This document shows, one piece after another, positions 13,270-20,371 of a DNA stretch of 20,371 bases. The position numbers were made by a program, and so were the translations under genes. Where the stretch lies: contig JAHFKE010000016.1 of assembly GCA_023245515.1 (NCBI GenBank), positions 1-20,371 on the forward strand, written 5' to 3'. The notes below the pieces were generated by a model, which was given only the letters and a program-made list of their open reading frames with translations, had not been told where the DNA came from and made no database searches. Each line of letters begins with the position of its first letter. The first letter of the stretch is position 1. Source of the stretch: Candidatus Levyibacteriota bacterium (GTDB lineage: Bacteria > Patescibacteriota > Microgenomatia > Levybacterales > UBA12049).

Positions 13270-15441
13270 ATGGCAACACACTATAAGAAGATCATCAAGA
13301 ATCCTTTTCTGTCTCTAAAGAAATCGTTACTATTCCTTTTAATTCTCGTCCTTCTGGGTGTTATAGGAATCGGCCTTAGCTATTTCTTCTTTTTTAAAGA
13401 TCTTCCATCCCCTACCCGATTGAAAGCTAACACGGGATCATACTCCAGCCAATTCTATGACAGAAAGGGGAGGCTCCTGTACACCCTGTACTCAGATCGC
13501 AATCAAACCTTTACCCCTTTATCCAAAATACCGAAGAACTTGCAAAAAGCAACTATAGCTATTGAAGATAGAGATTTCTATCGCCATGGGGCAGTCGACC
13601 TAAAAGGGATTACCAGGGCTGCTTACTCGACTATGGTACATAAACAATTACAAGGGGGCTCAACGCTTACTCAACAATTGATAAAAAACGCTCTTCTGAC
13701 TCCTGAAAGAACTGTCACCAGAAAAATAAAAGAGATTCTCCTTTCCTTCATAGCAGAAATTATGTATTCAAAAGACCAGATCCTTGAAATGTATCTTAAT
13801 CAGGTCCCCTACGGAGGTACTGCATATGGTGTTGAAGCAGCAGCCCAAACATATTTCGGCAAACATGCTGACGGTCTAACCTTGGCAGAAATGAGTTATC
13901 TTGCCGGACTTCCCGAGGCTCCAAGCACATTTTCTCCTTACGGTTCGCGGCCTGATCTGGGAAAAAAGAGACAGGAAGTCGTTCTTCAGAAGATGTATGA
14001 GCAAGGATACATCAAAAAGAACGAACTAGATAAAGCCCTCAAGCAACAGCTCACCTTTCAAAAAATTACCAATCCGATTAAGGCCCCCCACTTCGTCTTC
14101 TACGTAAAAGACTTGCTCGTTAAGAAATATGGCTCCGAGATGGTCGAGCGAGGAGGTCTCAAAATCTATACGAGCCTCGATCTTGACGTTCAAAATCAAG
14201 CACAAGAGACAGTCACAACAGAGATAGCAGATCTTAAGGACTATAAGGTCGGCAATGGAGGGGCCGTGGTCACCGATCCTGCCACCGGCGAAATTCTCGC
14301 AATGATTGGAAGCACTGATTACTTTGATGAGAAACACGGCAATGTAAATATAGCTCTTTCACTTCTTCAGCCAGGCTCATCTATTAAGCCAATCAACTAC
14401 GCTGTAGGGCTTGTCAAAGGCTACTCCGCGGCAACCCCCTTTGTTGACCAACCGGTTTGCTTCCCAAGCCCCGCTGGACAAGCCAAGTATTGTCCTAAAA
14501 ACTACGACGGCAGGTTCCATGGTATTGTACAAATGAGAGAAGCCCTTGCCAACTCTTACAATATCCCAGCCGTACAGATGCTTAAGCTCAACACAATCCA
14601 ATCAATGATCGCAACTGCTTCTGCTATGGGCATCACAACGCTTAAAGACTCCAGCAACTACGGCCTCTCTCTTACCCTTGGAGGAGGAGAAGTAACTATG
14701 CTTGATATGGCAACAGCTTTTGGTGTTTTCGCCAATCAGGGATACCGCATCGATCTTCATCCGATTCTCAGGATCACTGATAGAAATAATAAAATTCTTG
14801 AAGAATATAAGGCTCCCCTAAGTCCGATTTTTGGTAAACGGGTCCTTCCCTCTGAGGTCGCCTTCATCATTTCTGATATTCTTTCTGACAACAGAGCTAG
14901 AACGCCTGCTTTTGGTTCCAATTCTGAGCTCAAGATTGATAAGCAGCACGTCTCTGTCAAAACAGGGACCACCAATGACTATCGCGATAACTGGACCATC
15001 GGCTATACTCCCTCCTATCTCGTCGCAGTCTGGGTCGGTAATAATGACCACACACCAATGTCAGGGATTGTCTCAGGTGTCACGGGAGCAGCACCAATCT
15101 GGCACAAGATCATGGCCAACCTTCTCAAAGACAAAAAGCCTGAGATACCCCAGAAGCCACCAAATGTTGAGGGTAAATACGTCTGTACTACTGGGCAATC
15201 CATTGCCAAAGATGGAGAAAAGTGCGCGACGCGTTTTGAATACATGATAAAAGGCATTCCGCTCAAATCAGGCACGTTTGTCAAAGAAAAGGTGTGGATC
15301 GACAAGACTACCAATGCGCTTGCGAAAGAAGGTCAAACGGACAATGTCGAACAGCGCGAAGAAAACATGATGATTGATCCTGCAGGTAGCAAATACTGCG
15401 TCTCCTGTGCTGTCGCACCAACAGAGGCGCCCAAACATTAG
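13270..15441 (+). CDS. Class A penicillin-binding protein (glycosyltransferase-transpeptidase), copy 1
   Basis: Bifunctional peptidoglycan synthase, 723 aa, anchored by one N-terminal span (about residues 20-42) with the bulk outside. The GT51 glycosyltransferase domain shows IEDRDFYRH with catalytic Glu99, QGGSTLTQQLIKN (128-140), RKIKEI and EMYLNQVPYGGTAYGVEAAA. The transpeptidase domain has SxxK at 370-373 (GSSIKP), SxN at 429-431 (SYN) and KTG at 564-566 (VKTGTTND). After the catalytic domains comes a ~90-residue tail with several Cys ending CVSCAVAP, which the second PBP lacks. A close paralogue lies 247 bp downstream on the same strand. An extended -10 ends 6 nt before the ATG. Confidence 0.97.
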   Translation: MATHYKKIIKNPFLSLKKSLLFLLILVLLGVIGIGLSYFFFFKDLPSPTRLKANTGSYSSQFYDRKGRLLYTLYSDRNQTFTPLSKIPKNLQKATIAIEDRDFYRHGAVDLKGITRAAYSTMVHKQLQGGSTLTQQLIKNALLTPERTVTRKIKEILLSFIAEIMYSKDQILEMYLNQVPYGGTAYGVEAAAQTYFGKHADGLTLAEMSYLAGLPEAPSTFSPYGSRPDLGKKRQEVVLQKMYEQGYIKKNELDKALKQQLTFQKITNPIKAPHFVFYVKDLLVKKYGSEMVERGGLKIYTSLDLDVQNQAQETVTTEIADLKDYKVGNGGAVVTDPATGEILAMIGSTDYFDEKHGNVNIALSLLQPGSSIKPINYAVGLVKGYSAATPFVDQPVCFPSPAGQAKYCPKNYDGRFHGIVQMREALANSYNIPAVQMLKLNTIQSMIATASAMGITTLKDSSNYGLSLTLGGGEVTMLDMATAFGVFANQGYRIDLHPILRITDRNNKILEEYKAPLSPIFGKRVLPSEVAFIISDILSDNRARTPAFGSNSELKIDKQHVSVKTGTTNDYRDNWTIGYTPSYLVAVWVGNNDHTPMSGIVSGVTGAAPIWHKIMANLLKDKKPEIPQKPPNVEGKYVCTTGQSIAKDGEKCATRFEYMIKGIPLKSGTFVKEKVWIDKTTNALAKEGQTDNVEQREENMMIDPAGSKYCVSCAVAPTEAPKH

Positions 15442-15457
15442 AAGCAAGAAGCAAGCC
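15441..15457. repeat. GAAGCAAG dispersed repeat word
   Basis: GAAGCAAGAAGCAAGCC just after the first PBP stop is a tandem of the word GAAGCAA. Its complement, TTGCTTC(TT), appears at 11-18 around the stop of the 44-aa gene and at 10092-10100 before gdhA (CTTGCTTCCTACTTC). A low-complexity intergenic repeat; not a mobile element by itself. Confidence 0.4.
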
Positions 15458-15479
15458 TTAATTCTTTATACTAATATTT

Positions 15480-15596
15480 ATGAGGGAAAGCTATAACAAA
15501 GAATCAAGCAGAAAAACCCTTATTTTTGTTGTGACAATCATGGCTGTGGTTATGGTCTTATCAATAACCTCTCTTCTCATGCTCAGCCACAAATAA
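15480..15596 (+). CDS. 38-aa single-span membrane protein between the two PBPs
   Basis: A short frame, ATG at 15480 to TAA at 15596, encoding a polar N-terminus (MRESYNKESSRKT) and one strong hydrophobic helix (LIFVVTIMAVVMVLSITSLL) ending LSHK. A TATACT hexamer at 15467-15472 ends 7 nt before the ATG, the geometry seen at other genes in this window. By the positive-inside rule the N-terminus (R2, K7, R11, K12) stays in the cytoplasm. Being wedged between two PBP genes, it may be a small partner or regulator of cell-wall synthesis; that is inference. No homologue is known to me, and so short a frame could be chance, though the clean span and -10 argue for it. Confidence 0.55.
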   Translation: MRESYNKESSRKTLIFVVTIMAVVMVLSITSLLMLSHK

Positions 15597-15624
15597 TCCC
15601 CTTTCTATTAGCCTGAGGCTTTAG

Positions 15625-15630
15625 TATAAT
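15625..15630 (+). promoter_or_regulatory. -10 hexamer upstream of the second PBP
   Basis: A perfect TATAAT; the -35 region is weak. It overlaps the ATG at 15629 that opens the longest reading frame, so that codon should not be in the mRNA. Transcription from about 15637 gives a ~50-nt leader to the ATG at 15689. Confidence 0.5.
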
Positions 15631-15688
15631 GAGGCCACAACCTGACAGCTATCGCCCCTGTCCCCTTTATAGCCTGTTGGTAGTTACT

Positions 15689-17869
15689 ATGGTGCGCTTC
15701 CTTTTGTATATTATTTTCTTTTTCTTTGTCGTACTTATTGTGGTGGAAAAGGCAATCATTGCGCTCATCTCTTTTTGCAAAAATATCCTTTTCAAACTCC
15801 GACGGCGCCTTACAGCAATCGGCATTATGATAAAACGTAAAATCTCGCGTATTATTTCGAGAGTAAAACTCCGCTCAGCTCACACAAAAGAAAACAAGCA
15901 GGCCCTCTTGAGAATTAAAAAGAAGAGCACAGCTAAAAAGAAGTTATCTTCCCCTTTCAGAACAAAGGTGAAGTATTTTTTCTTTGGCATTCTTTTCTCA
16001 TCGTTCTTCATCTTTCTTCCTATATTTTTCTTAGTTTTTCTCCAAGACCTCCCAAGCCCCAGAGAGTTAACATTCCGCCAGATACCCCAAACAAGTAAGA
16101 TCTATGACAGGAATGACATATTGCTCGCTGAGATCTATACAACGCATAATAGAACACTTATCCCCTTGAGTGATGTTCCCAAGCACCTCCAGAACGCAAC
16201 TCTTGCGATCGAAGATAAAAATTTCTATAGCCATCCCGGATTTGATATTCTTTCTATTCTGCGAGCCTTTGGCGCTGACTACGCCCACGGAAGAGTGATT
16301 CAAGGAGGATCTACGATCACCCAACAGCTAATCAAATCTTCTATCCTTACCTCCGAACAGAGTATCGTTCGCAAAATCAAAGAAGTAGCACTCGCCTTTT
16401 GGGCAGAAAGAATCTACACCAAGCAGCAAATACTTGAAATGTATTTTAATCAGGTTCCTTACGGCGGTACGGCGTGGGGAGTCGAAGCTGCATCGGAAAC
16501 CTATTTTAGTAAACCCGTGAAAGAGCTCTCTCTTGCAGAAAGTGCTTTCCTAGCGGGACTGACCTCTGCGCCTAGCACCTACTCCCCCTATGGCCTCAAC
16601 CCTAATCTTTGGAAGAAGCGGCAGAAAGAGGTGCTCAATCGCATGGTAGCCCTGCGCTATATTTCCCAAGCTCAAGCAGAAGAGGCACAGAAGCAAACGC
16701 TTAACTTTAGGAGGCAGCAAGGTGCAATTCACGCACCGCACTTTGTCGCATATATCAAAGACCTGCTTATCAACAAATATGGAATTGCTATGGTTGAAAA
16801 GGGAGGCTTACAGGTCAAGACAACACTGGATCTCAAAACACAAGAGCTGGCTGAAAAGATAGTAAAAGAGGAGGTAGACAACGCCTCGTACCTTAATCTA
16901 ACCAACGGAGCAGCAGTGGTCACTGATCCTCGCAATGGGGACATCATAGCTATGGTCGGGAGTCGGGATTTCGATGATCCTAACGGAGGCAATGTGAATC
17001 TCGCAACTTCTCTACGCCAGCCAGGATCATCAATAAAGGTAGTCACTTATAGTACGGCCTTATCGAGCGGATTTACTGCAGCAAGCATCATCGACGATTC
17101 TCCCATCAGCTTCCCGAGTGAAAGCGGGGCATATGCACCTGTTAATTACGACGGTAGATATCGTGGGAAGGTAACCCTACGTTTTGCACTTGCCAACTCG
17201 CTGAATATTCCGGCTGTCAAAATTCTTGATAAAGTTGGCGTCCCAACTATGGCTTACAAAGCAAAGAGTATGGGAGTTGAGAGTTGGGGCAATGCCAATA
17301 ATTATGGCCTCTCTCTTACTCTGGGTGCTGCCGAAGTAACGATGCTTGATATGGCACGGGTCAATGGTGTTCTTGCCAATGGCGGTGTACTAGTTGACAT
17401 TAATCCAATCGCAAAAATCACCGATTCCAAAAGAACAGTTCTTGAAGAAAAGGTAGGCGAAGAAGGGATCAGGACTCTGGACCAAGGTGTCGCATTTATT
17501 CTTTCAGATATTTTAGCGGACAACAACGCGCGATCTTCAGCTTTCGGACCCAATTCTCCTCTTAACATTCCCAAGCACAGAGTGTCGGTCAAGACAGGGA
17601 CATCTGATGAAAAACGAGACAACTGGACTAACGGCTATACAAATAACTATGTCGTAGTCGTGTGGGTAGGCAACAATGACAATACACCCATGAGTCCGAC
17701 CCTGGCCTCCGGCATCACAGGTGCTGCACCTATCTGGAACCGTATCATGACAAATCTTTTGGAGAAAAATCCTGAAGCCAAAGCAACTCCCCCCGAAAAT
17801 GTCATCCAAAAAACCTGTCAAGGAAGAAAAGAATACTTCGTTAAGGGAACAGAGGAAGGATGTAGATAA
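15689..17869 (+). CDS. Class A penicillin-binding protein, copy 2, with extra N-terminal span
   Basis: A second bifunctional peptidoglycan synthase (726 aa from this start). Two hydrophobic spans frame a very basic ~70-residue cytoplasmic loop (KLRRRLTAIG, then KKKSTAKKK), unlike copy 1, which has one span. GT51 motifs: IEDKNFYSH (Glu175), QGGSTITQQLIKS (205-217) and EMYFNQVPYGGTAWGVEAA. Transpeptidase motifs: SSIK 447-450, SLN 504-506, KTG 635-637 (VKTGTSDEKRDNW). It ends soon after the catalytic domain with a short two-Cys tail. I chose the ATG at 15689 because the longest frame's ATG at 15629 lies inside a TATAAT -10 hexamer. The match to copy 1 in motif order and local wording indicates an old tandem duplication. 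Confidence 0.95.
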   Translation: MVRFLLYIIFFFFVVLIVVEKAIIALISFCKNILFKLRRRLTAIGIMIKRKISRIISRVKLRSAHTKENKQALLRIKKKSTAKKKLSSPFRTKVKYFFFGILFSSFFIFLPIFFLVFLQDLPSPRELTFRQIPQTSKIYDRNDILLAEIYTTHNRTLIPLSDVPKHLQNATLAIEDKNFYSHPGFDILSILRAFGADYAHGRVIQGGSTITQQLIKSSILTSEQSIVRKIKEVALAFWAERIYTKQQILEMYFNQVPYGGTAWGVEAASETYFSKPVKELSLAESAFLAGLTSAPSTYSPYGLNPNLWKKRQKEVLNRMVALRYISQAQAEEAQKQTLNFRRQQGAIHAPHFVAYIKDLLINKYGIAMVEKGGLQVKTTLDLKTQELAEKIVKEEVDNASYLNLTNGAAVVTDPRNGDIIAMVGSRDFDDPNGGNVNLATSLRQPGSSIKVVTYSTALSSGFTAASIIDDSPISFPSESGAYAPVNYDGRYRGKVTLRFALANSLNIPAVKILDKVGVPTMAYKAKSMGVESWGNANNYGLSLTLGAAEVTMLDMARVNGVLANGGVLVDINPIAKITDSKRTVLEEKVGEEGIRTLDQGVAFILSDILADNNARSSAFGPNSPLNIPKHRVSVKTGTSDEKRDNWTNGYTNNYVVVVWVGNNDNTPMSPTLASGITGAAPIWNRIMTNLLEKNPEAKATPPENVIQKTCQGRKEYFVKGTEEGCR

Positions 17870-17878
17870 AGGATGTTT

Positions 17879-17904
17879 AATTTCAAATGTCCAATGTCCA
17901 ATTG
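17879..17904. repeat. AT-rich dispersed repeat (TGTCCAA tandem)
   Basis: AATTTCAAATG followed by the 7-nt word TGTCCAA twice in tandem (17888-17894 and 17895-17901), between the convergent second PBP and the cupin. Same style of sequence as the repeat at 5261-5297. No terminator hairpin is visible in this gap. Confidence 0.45.
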
Positions 17905-17914
17905 CTAATAACGA

Positions 17915-18271
17915 CTAGTCAGCCCAATAGCTATCATCTTCTTCAAAATTTCCCTTAAAAGCCACATAAAGATAGTCTTCTTGCGTATTGTTCACCACAA
18001 TGTGCTTATCGTTTGGCTCAACAACCAACACATCGCCCGCAGTAAACCGCTGCTCTACTCCGTTAATAACCCAGTATCCGTTTCCGTTGAGAAAATAGAA
18101 AACTTCAGTTTGTTTTTTGTGGTAATGCTCGGCTGCGGTTTCGCCTGCCTTGATCTTTATTTCCTGAATCACGTTGCCTGCTGAACTTAAATCTGAGGGG
18201 CTCAAGAATACTTTCTTGCTATAACCTTTCTTATCCTCCCACTCCTTATCATTTTGTCTGACAATTTTCAT
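17915..18271 (-). CDS. Small single-domain cupin protein
   Basis: A 118-aa one-domain cupin (cupin_2 type). The metal-binding pattern is complete: motif 1 EHYHKKQTEVFYFLNG supplies two His and Glu, and motif 2 GDVLVVEPNDKHIVVN supplies the third His. This suggests a bound divalent metal, often in sugar-phosphate isomerase, epimerase or sensor proteins. It ends with an acidic tail (FEEDDSYWAD). It follows the epimerase gene by 49 bp on the same strand, which hints at sugar metabolism, but the substrate cannot be told from sequence. Confidence 0.88.
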   Translation of the reverse strand: MKIVRQNDKEWEDKKGYSKKVFLSPSDLSSAGNVIQEIKIKAGETAAEHYHKKQTEVFYFLNGNGYWVINGVEQRFTAGDVLVVEPNDKHIVVNNTQEDYLYVAFKGNFEEDDSYWAD

Positions 18272-18320
18272 GACAATAAAATCCTGGTTTTCCTTAACTC
18301 TTATTTCTTGATTCCTGCTT

Positions 18321-19022
18321 CTACTTTTCTAGGGGTTTGAGTTCTTCCAGCTTTTTCATCAGAAGATCGTGCTGCTCTTTCGGTGTTCCTAATTCATAGA
18401 GAAAACTCGTTGTCACAAAGCGGGTAGCCCCTGCTGCTGCAGCAACCTCTATCGTTTCGTCATTAATACCGCCATCTACTTCTATTGGCATGTATTCATT
18501 CTCTTCCCGTATTTGTTTTACTTTTTCAAGAAGTTCTTCTTCAAGCTTCTGCCCTGAAAAGCCGGCTTTAATTGTCATAACAAGTATGACATCCAGATCA
18601 TCAGGATGGACCTTGAGAGCATCTAGCGGCGTGTCTTTATCAAGTGCAAGCCCCACCTCTCCCCATAGCTGCGCTTCTGCCACGAATGCTGCTTGATCGG
18701 GCATCTTCTCAATCTGTCCTATGAAGCGCTCAAAGCCGGCATCTGCCCATCGCTTTACATGCTCGATAGGATTATCTACCATCAGATGTACCTCAAATTT
18801 GAACTCTGATTCTCCCGTAAAAGGGTCTGTCCCACCCGCTTTCAGGTTCTTACTATATTCGCCAAAAGACGCTGCATTTGAAAAGGTAGTATTGTCAGCA
18901 AATTTACCATCGATCACATCGATGTGAATAGTTCGAGAGAACGATCTGACTAGTTCGATTTTTTTTTCAATCGCAGACCATTCTTTATCTTGTGTTCCAG
19001 GACTAGGAATAATTTCGTACAT
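18321..19022 (-). CDS. rpe: Ribulose-phosphate 3-epimerase family protein
   Basis: Interconverts D-ribulose 5-phosphate and D-xylulose 5-phosphate in the pentose phosphate pathway. The 233-aa TIM-barrel sequence has the expected catalytic and phosphate-site motifs: the start strand EIIPSPG, HIDVIDGKF (metal-binding His and catalytic Asp), FEVHLMVDNP, VILVMTIKAGFSGQ and PIEVDGGIN with the second catalytic Asp. It is somewhat divergent: the usual MHxDIMDG wording is changed and about 20 residues are inserted after DGKF (the NLKAGGTDPFTGE region). Next to rpiB on the same strand (44 bp apart), so two consecutive enzymes acting on ribulose 5-phosphate are together. No clear Shine-Dalgarno is seen. 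Confidence 0.9.
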   Translation of the reverse strand: MYEIIPSPGTQDKEWSAIEKKIELVRSFSRTIHIDVIDGKFADNTTFSNAASFGEYSKNLKAGGTDPFTGESEFKFEVHLMVDNPIEHVKRWADAGFERFIGQIEKMPDQAAFVAEAQLWGEVGLALDKDTPLDALKVHPDDLDVILVMTIKAGFSGQKLEEELLEKVKQIREENEYMPIEVDGGINDETIEVAAAAGATRFVTTSFLYELGTPKEQHDLLMKKLEELKPLEK

Positions 19023-19066
19023 ACATTAACAAATATCAAATTTAATAACCAATCAGTCCAAAATGC

Positions 19067-19585
19067 TCAAATCCTAGAAGTGGTCATTGGCAATTGGTCA
19101 TTCTCAAGCTTCCCTATTCTCCTTTTGTGCCTCTCCTCCTCAGAAAAGGGTGTTTCTAGAAAAATCTTCACTGCTCTACATGCATCTTCGACTTGTAAAA
19201 ATCTGCCACTCAAAGAGAGCATATTAGCGTTATTATGCTCACGAAGCAAGCGCACCATCTCAAAAGGATCTTCACTTATTCTTCCATTAATGTCAGCTGC
19301 GCTATGCGGGGCAGCTGGTGCGTAAAACACACCACAACGAATATTCTTTATTTTGTTGGCTGCCATGGCCTCACCTTGCCCTGATCCTCCGCAAATAATA
19401 CCTAGTCCTTCAGGATCCTTCGAGACTTTCATCGCGGCAGGAAGAACAAGGTCAGGATAATCATCATTGGGGTCAGCTGTAAAGGCTCCACAGTCCTCCA
19501 CTTCATAACCCTCCTCCTTTAGAAAAGTTTTTACCTCTTCCTTTAAATCAAAACCAGCATGATCAGTAGCTAAATAAACTTTCAT
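19067..19585 (-). CDS. rpiB: Ribose-5-phosphate isomerase B (RpiB/LacAB family)
   Basis: Interconverts ribose 5-phosphate and ribulose 5-phosphate. The 172-aa protein shows YLATDHAGFDLKEEV (substrate-binding Asp-His), DYPDLVLPAA, GIICGGSGQGEAMAANKI with the active-site Cys, and NNANMLSLSGR. I chose the ATG at 19585 (MKVYLATDHAG), which begins the fold; a longer frame adds eleven residues that are translation of AT-rich repeat DNA. The C-terminus is odd: the last ~12 residues (NDQLPMTTSRI) come from repeat sequence at 19081-19102, so the original stop was probably lost and the frame runs through the repeat. Confidence 0.95.
   Translation of the reverse strand: MKVYLATDHAGFDLKEEVKTFLKEEGYEVEDCGAFTADPNDDYPDLVLPAAMKVSKDPEGLGIICGGSGQGEAMAANKIKNIRCGVFYAPAAPHSAADINGRISEDPFEMVRLLREHNNANMLSLSGRFLQVEDACRAVKIFLETPFSEEERHKRRIGKLENDQLPMTTSRI
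19081..19102. repeat. TGGTCATT repeat, read as the rpiB C-terminus
   Basis: TGGTCATT at 19081-19088 recurs at 19095-19102 around GGCAA, a 14-nt period as in the repeat at 5270/5284. On the minus strand it reads AATGACCAATTGCCAATGACC-like sequence and encodes the end of RpiB. Confidence 0.55.
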
Positions 19586-19683
19586 AATCAAATTCAAAAT
19601 GCAAAGTTCAAAGTGCAAAATAAAGGAAGGACATTCATAAATAAAAATACCTTAACTTTTAATTTTTAGCTTTGCACTTTTAA
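19586..19683. repeat. AT-rich gap with inverted TTTGCACTTT words
   Basis: AAAGTGCAAA (19610-19619) and its exact complement TTTGCACTTT (19671-19680) face each other across ~50 bp. AACTTTTAATTTTTA (19654-19668) is shared with the gap after nrdJ (2332-2346). Dispersed-repeat material rather than a gene. Confidence 0.5.
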
Positions 19684-20265
19684 CTATTTTCCAACTATCA
19701 CCTCAGCATCCGTCGCGATGGTGTCGTCAATACTCCCTACGATTGTCGCGCCTTTAGATGCAATGGGTGGTAGGTCTTTTTTCAACATAGCAAGATACGC
19801 ACTTTTGTTCTTTCTTACTTTGATGGTAATACCTGTATAGGAATAGCCATCGGCATTACCGGTGCTCACCACGTTATATCCTAACTCTTTCAAATATGAA
19901 GATGTTTTTTGAGCAGCACCTACAACCCCGCTTCCGTTGAGCACTGCTACTTTCAGTTCACTCCTTTGTGTAGATGAACTGACTCCCGTAGGCCCTATCT
20001 TTGATGTAGGAGTGATTTTTCCGCTAGGCAAGATTGATACTGAAGCTGACGGGCTTGCCGGCGTAGGGCTCGGAAGAACGATAGCGCTAGTTGGAACAGG
20101 CATGACCTTATCAATTGACTTCTTGCTTGCCCCTCCCAGAAAATATAACCCTGCAAGGATTGCCAAAACAAGAACAAAAACAATAAGAAAGAGCACCAAG
20201 AACTTTGGCTTACCCTTCGATTGCTGCACATACGGTGGAAAATCTTGAAAGGGTGTATCGTTCAT
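19684..20265 (-). CDS. LytR_C-domain membrane-anchored protein
   Basis: A 193-aa protein: short polar cytoplasmic start (MNDTPFQDFPPYVQQ), one strong membrane span (about 21-44, FLVLFLIVFVLVLAILAGLY), a Pro/Ser/Thr-rich extracytoplasmic linker (about 52-102), then a LytR C-terminal domain (VAVLNGSGVVGAAQKTSSYL, GYNVVSTGNADG, then ITIKVRKNKSAYLAMLKKDL). It lacks the LCP catalytic domain of full LytR proteins. It probably sits at the outer face of the membrane; the domain's role is unclear. The ATG at 20265 is chosen because a promoter -10 ends 7 nt upstream; the frame's earlier ATG at 20301 would overlap the -35. Confidence 0.88.
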   Translation of the reverse strand: MNDTPFQDFPPYVQQSKGKPKFLVLFLIVFVLVLAILAGLYFLGGASKKSIDKVMPVPTSAIVLPSPTPASPSASVSILPSGKITPTSKIGPTGVSSSTQRSELKVAVLNGSGVVGAAQKTSSYLKELGYNVVSTGNADGYSYTGITIKVRKNKSAYLAMLKKDLPPIASKGATIVGSIDDTIATDAEVIVGK

Positions 20266-20272
20266 CAAGCAA

Positions 20273-20301
20273 ATAGTAGCACAACCACCAACATTTGACA
20301 A
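20273..20301 (-). promoter_or_regulatory. Promoter of the LytR_C gene (predicted leaderless)
   Basis: TTGTCA (20301-20296), 17-bp spacer, TGC-TACTAT extended -10 (hexamer 20278-20273), then seven bases before the ATG at 20265. Good -35, ideal spacing and TG extension together make this among the best promoters in the window. Beyond 20301 I see nothing further. Confidence 0.7.
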
Positions 20302-20371
20302 TTTATAGCCACAATAATTGGGGCAAGACTACTGCCTACAAGTATTTTGGTTTTAAGAAGACCTACTGGCC

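Noticed and set aside
15629..15688. Upstream 20 codons of the second PBP frame
   Set aside because: The opening ATG is part of a perfect TATAAT hexamer, so it is probably not transcribed as coding sequence.
1..20371. Alternative genetic code (UGA as glycine)
   Set aside because: UGA ends nrdR, rpiB and CvpA-CAP at sensible protein ends, and no conserved domain is interrupted by in-frame UGA.

Overview
The window most resembles a chromosome segment of a Candidate Phyla Radiation (Patescibacteria) bacterium, probably of the Microgenomates type. This is an inference from gene content: a class II, B12-dependent ribonucleotide reductase, an archaeal-like cytidylate kinase, a DUF5667-type secreted protein, a CvpA-CAP fusion, a LytR_C protein, two near-duplicate class A penicillin-binding proteins, and AT-rich dispersed intergenic repeats. 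UGA is used as a normal stop (for example in nrdR and rpiB), so the UGA-glycine code of Gracilibacteria/SR1 does not apply. I see no rRNA, tRNA, CRISPR array, transposase or phage gene.

Layout. (1) 1-5520, minus strand: a deoxynucleotide/cobalamin locus. A promoter with paired NrdR boxes precedes nrdR and nrdJ, which overlap by 4 bp. A compact cobalamin riboswitch with an intrinsic terminator follows, then pduO (cobalamin adenosyltransferase), an unrecognised 455-aa protein and a 44-aa cysteine-rich zinc ribbon. The last three genes are separated by 1 and 7 bp. The logic is readable: NrdJ needs adenosylcobalamin, PduO makes it, the riboswitch can stop transcription into pduO when it is plentiful, and NrdR controls the reductase by nucleotide status. 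The two unknown genes sit inside the B12-controlled segment and are the best candidates for new biology here.

(2) 5518-8231, minus strand: a DUF5667 exported protein, a cytidylate kinase-like enzyme, and GAPDH with an unusual ~118-residue Pro/Gln/Ser tail that contains a translated REP-like DNA repeat. (3) 8355-11408, plus strand: a cysteine-free 541-aa orphan protein and glutamate dehydrogenase, with a likely terminator between them. (4) 11414-13164, minus strand: a charged orphan with a possible Cys3His site and a membrane protein joining CvpA and CAP domains. (5) 13270-17869, plus strand: two tandem class A PBPs with a 38-aa single-span membrane protein between them. (6) 17915-20265, minus strand: a cupin, ribulose-phosphate 3-epimerase, ribose-5-phosphate isomerase B and a LytR_C membrane protein.

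A theme across the window is that at least six genes have a -10-like hexamer ending exactly 6 or 7 nt before the start codon. This predicts leaderless mRNAs and also corrects several gene starts.
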